Below are positions 14,408 through 16,185 of a DNA stretch of 16,185 bases, piece by piece (the stretch's first letter is position 1; the number at the start of each line of letters is the position of its first letter). The stretch spans positions 1 through 16,185 of the forward strand of contig WFMN01000258.1 of assembly GCA_015489095.1 (NCBI GenBank), given 5' to 3'. The stretch is from Mariprofundaceae bacterium (lineage in GTDB: Bacteria; Pseudomonadota; Zetaproteobacteria; Mariprofundales; J009). Under the pieces are notes generated by a model. The model saw nothing but the letters and a program-made list of their open reading frames with translations. It had not been told where the DNA came from and did not search any database. A program made the position numbers and the translations under genes.

Positions 14408-16185
14408 CTACCGGCCTAGCAGCTCCTTAAGCGCCGCCACCGTGGTGACCGGGCGGTTGCAGACGAAGTTTTCGCACAGATAGGCGGTGGGCCTGCCATC
14501 GATCGGCTGCTGCTCCTTGAGGAAGGTGGCTACCGCGTGCAACCGGGAGTCGTTGTGCAGCAACACCATCCCGGGGTGGTAGCCGCGGTGCGCCAGCCGT
14601 TCCATCTGCTGCATGGTCGGGTCGCCGCGCGTACCGGCCAGCACCAGCTCACGCACCGGGTTGAGCGCGAAGCGGAGCGCACAGAGCAGATAGGCGCTGC
14701 CCCCCGCCGCCCGCGCCATGAGCGGTGCCGCCTGCTTCAGCGCCCGCTCCGCCTCCGCCGCCAACGCGGTATCGCCAGTCAGGTGGGAGAGCTGCAGCAG
14801 GTTCATCACCGCCACCGAGTTGCCCGCGGGAATGGCGCCGTCGAACCACTCCTGCGGCCGCATCAGCAACTTGTTGTCGGCCGAGGTCAAGTAAAAGCCA
14901 CCTGATTCGGCAGCGAAACGGGTCACCATCGCCTTGTTGATCGCCACCGCGTCAAGCAGCCATTGTGGGTCGAAATCGGCCTGATAGAGGGCGATCAGCC
15001 CCGCCACCAGCGAGGCGTAGTCATCGAGCTGGCCGTCGATCCCCATCACCCCGTTGCGCCAGCGGTGGCGCAACTGCTTGCCGTCCCACGCCCGCGCCAC
15101 CACGGTACGCGCCGCCCGCTCGGCCTGCTGCAACAGGGTGGCATCGTCCAGCGTGCCGGCGGCGTAGGAGAGCGCGCCGATCATCATCCCGTTCCAGTCG
15201 GTCAGCACCTTGTCGTCGCGAAAGGGGTGGGGGCGGCGGTTGCGCGCCGCCAGCAGCTTGCGCCGGATTCGCTCCAGTCGCGGCTTGTCGGCATCCAGCG
15301 GCGGCTGGCGCAGGTAGGGGATGTTGCGCTGGTTGCGCAGCCGTTTGGCCTCGTCGAGGTAGTTGCCACGGCGCTCAATCCCCCAGGTTTCGGCGGCGAA
15401 GGGGGCGTCATCCCCCAACGCCTCGGCGATCTCGGCGGTGGTCCACTGGTAGAAGCGCCCCTCCCCCCCTTTCGAGTCGGCGTCGAGCGCCGAGTAGAAG
15501 GCGCCCTCGTCATCGGTCATCTCACGGGCGACAAACTCGGCAATCTCGCGCACCACCACCGCGTGACGGCGATGGCCGGTGGCGGCATAGGCCTCGGCGT
15601 AGGCGCGCATCAGCATCGCCTGATCGTAGAGCATCTTCTCGAAGTGGGGCACCAGCCAGTGGTTGTCGGTGGAATAGCGATGGAAGCCGAAGCCGATCTG
15701 GTCATAGATGCCGCCGGCGCGCATGGCATCCAGCGTCTGCTCCACCATGGCGGTTTTGCCCATGCGCAAGAGTAGCAGCAGTTTGTGGGCGGAGGGAAAC
15801 TTGGGCGCGTCGCCGAAACCGCCGTGTTCGCGATCAAAATCGGCTTCCAGTTGTGTCACCGCGGCGGTCAGCAGCGTGCGGTTGAGCGCATGGTCACCGT
15901 CTTCAGGTAGCGTAGGCTTGCGCAGCGCGTCGGTGATGGAATCCGCCGAGGCCAACAGCCGCTGGCGATCATTGTGCCACAGCTCATCGATCTTGGCGGT
16001 CAACTCCAGCAGCCCCATGCGGCCGAAACGGCTGGTTTTGGGCAGGTAGGTGGCGGCGTAAAAGGGCTTACGGTCGGGGGTGAGCACCACATTGAGCGGC
16101 CAGCCGCCGTTGCCGTTCATCATCTGCGCCACCTGCATGTAGATGTGGTCGATATCGGGGCGCTCTTCCCTGTCCACCTTGATGC
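14408..16185 (-). CDS. YyaL/DUF255 thioredoxin-domain protein, N-terminus outside window
   Basis: A 591-residue C-terminal portion; the frame runs off the right edge (IKVDREERPD is the first complete stretch). IKVDREERPDIDHIYMQ, then GNGGWPLNVVLTPDRKPFYAATYLP, is the hallmark of the DUF255 thioredoxin-like domain conserved from bacteria (YyaL) to human SPATA20. The rest is an alpha/alpha barrel resembling six-hairpin glycosidases, with GGIYDQIGFGFHRYSTDNHWLVPHFEKMLYDQA and DSKGGEGRFYQWT. The family usually has about 650-700 residues, so roughly 70-110 are missing, including the HWCHVM redox motif expected just upstream. The biochemical role of the family is poorly known; a redox or glycan function has been proposed. 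It ends in a converging arrangement with the hybrid kinase gene. Confidence 0.92.
   Translation of the reverse strand, partial: IKVDREERPDIDHIYMQVAQMMNGNGGWPLNVVLTPDRKPFYAATYLPKTSRFGRMGLLELTAKIDELWHNDRQRLLASADSITDALRKPTLPEDGDHALNRTLLTAAVTQLEADFDREHGGFGDAPKFPSAHKLLLLLRMGKTAMVEQTLDAMRAGGIYDQIGFGFHRYSTDNHWLVPHFEKMLYDQAMLMRAYAEAYAATGHRRHAVVVREIAEFVAREMTDDEGAFYSALDADSKGGEGRFYQWTTAEIAEALGDDAPFAAETWGIERRGNYLDEAKRLRNQRNIPYLRQPPLDADKPRLERIRRKLLAARNRRPHPFRDDKVLTDWNGMMIGALSYAAGTLDDATLLQQAERAARTVVARAWDGKQLRHRWRNGVMGIDGQLDDYASLVAGLIALYQADFDPQWLLDAVAINKAMVTRFAAESGGFYLTSADNKLLMRPQEWFDGAIPAGNSVAVMNLLQLSHLTGDTALAAEAERALKQAAPLMARAAGGSAYLLCALRFALNPVRELVLAGTRGDPTMQQMERLAHRGYHPGMVLLHNDSRLHAVATFLKEQQPIDGRPTAYLCENFVCNRPVTTVAALKELLGR

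Overview
The window is GC-rich and densely coded, and it comes from a Gram-negative bacterium. The evidence is an ADP-heptose (LPS) kinase, a periplasmic MlaC-type lipid carrier and an AsmA/YhdP-like envelope protein, alongside FtsY, HtpG and BioD of bacterial type. The dispersed GC-rich hairpin repeats fit a proteobacterium. I cannot name the genus from the sequence alone.

Layout. 23-1917 (minus) holds a class I SAM methyltransferase followed, with a 4-bp GTGA overlap, by the heptose-7-phosphate kinase hldA/rfaE1. Divergent from these is ftsY (1980-2876, plus). It meets head-on a minus-strand block read from 7688 down to 2881: a MlaC/Ttg2D-like lipid-binding protein, a 379-bp gap filled by a tandem 171-bp hairpin repeat, a 1019-residue AsmA/YhdP-like protein, and a HepT/MntA-type HEPN-nucleotidyltransferase toxin-antitoxin pair that begins 12 bp after the AsmA stop. 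htpG (9754-7871) and bioD (10622-9927) follow upstream on the same strand. A highly folded repeat cassette separates them and supplies the C-terminal codons of bioD.

The most interesting part is the plus-strand cluster 10885-14277. It encodes an RsbT-like switch kinase, an HD-GYP protein overlapping it by ATGA, and a PAS-hybrid histidine kinase-receiver protein. The N-terminal regions of the last two resemble each other and look like the RsbU N-terminal domain that RsbT binds in Bacillus. I infer a partner-switching input (RsbT) feeding two outputs, cyclic-di-GMP turnover and phosphorelay, instead of the usual PP2C phosphatase. Copies of the repeat family lie directly upstream of rsbT and of the hybrid kinase. 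The kinase gene ends in a C12 homopolymer that can alter its C-terminal tail.

The right edge (14408-16185, minus) is a YyaL/DUF255 thioredoxin-like protein whose N-terminus lies outside the window. No rRNA, tRNA, CRISPR array, transposase or integrase was seen.
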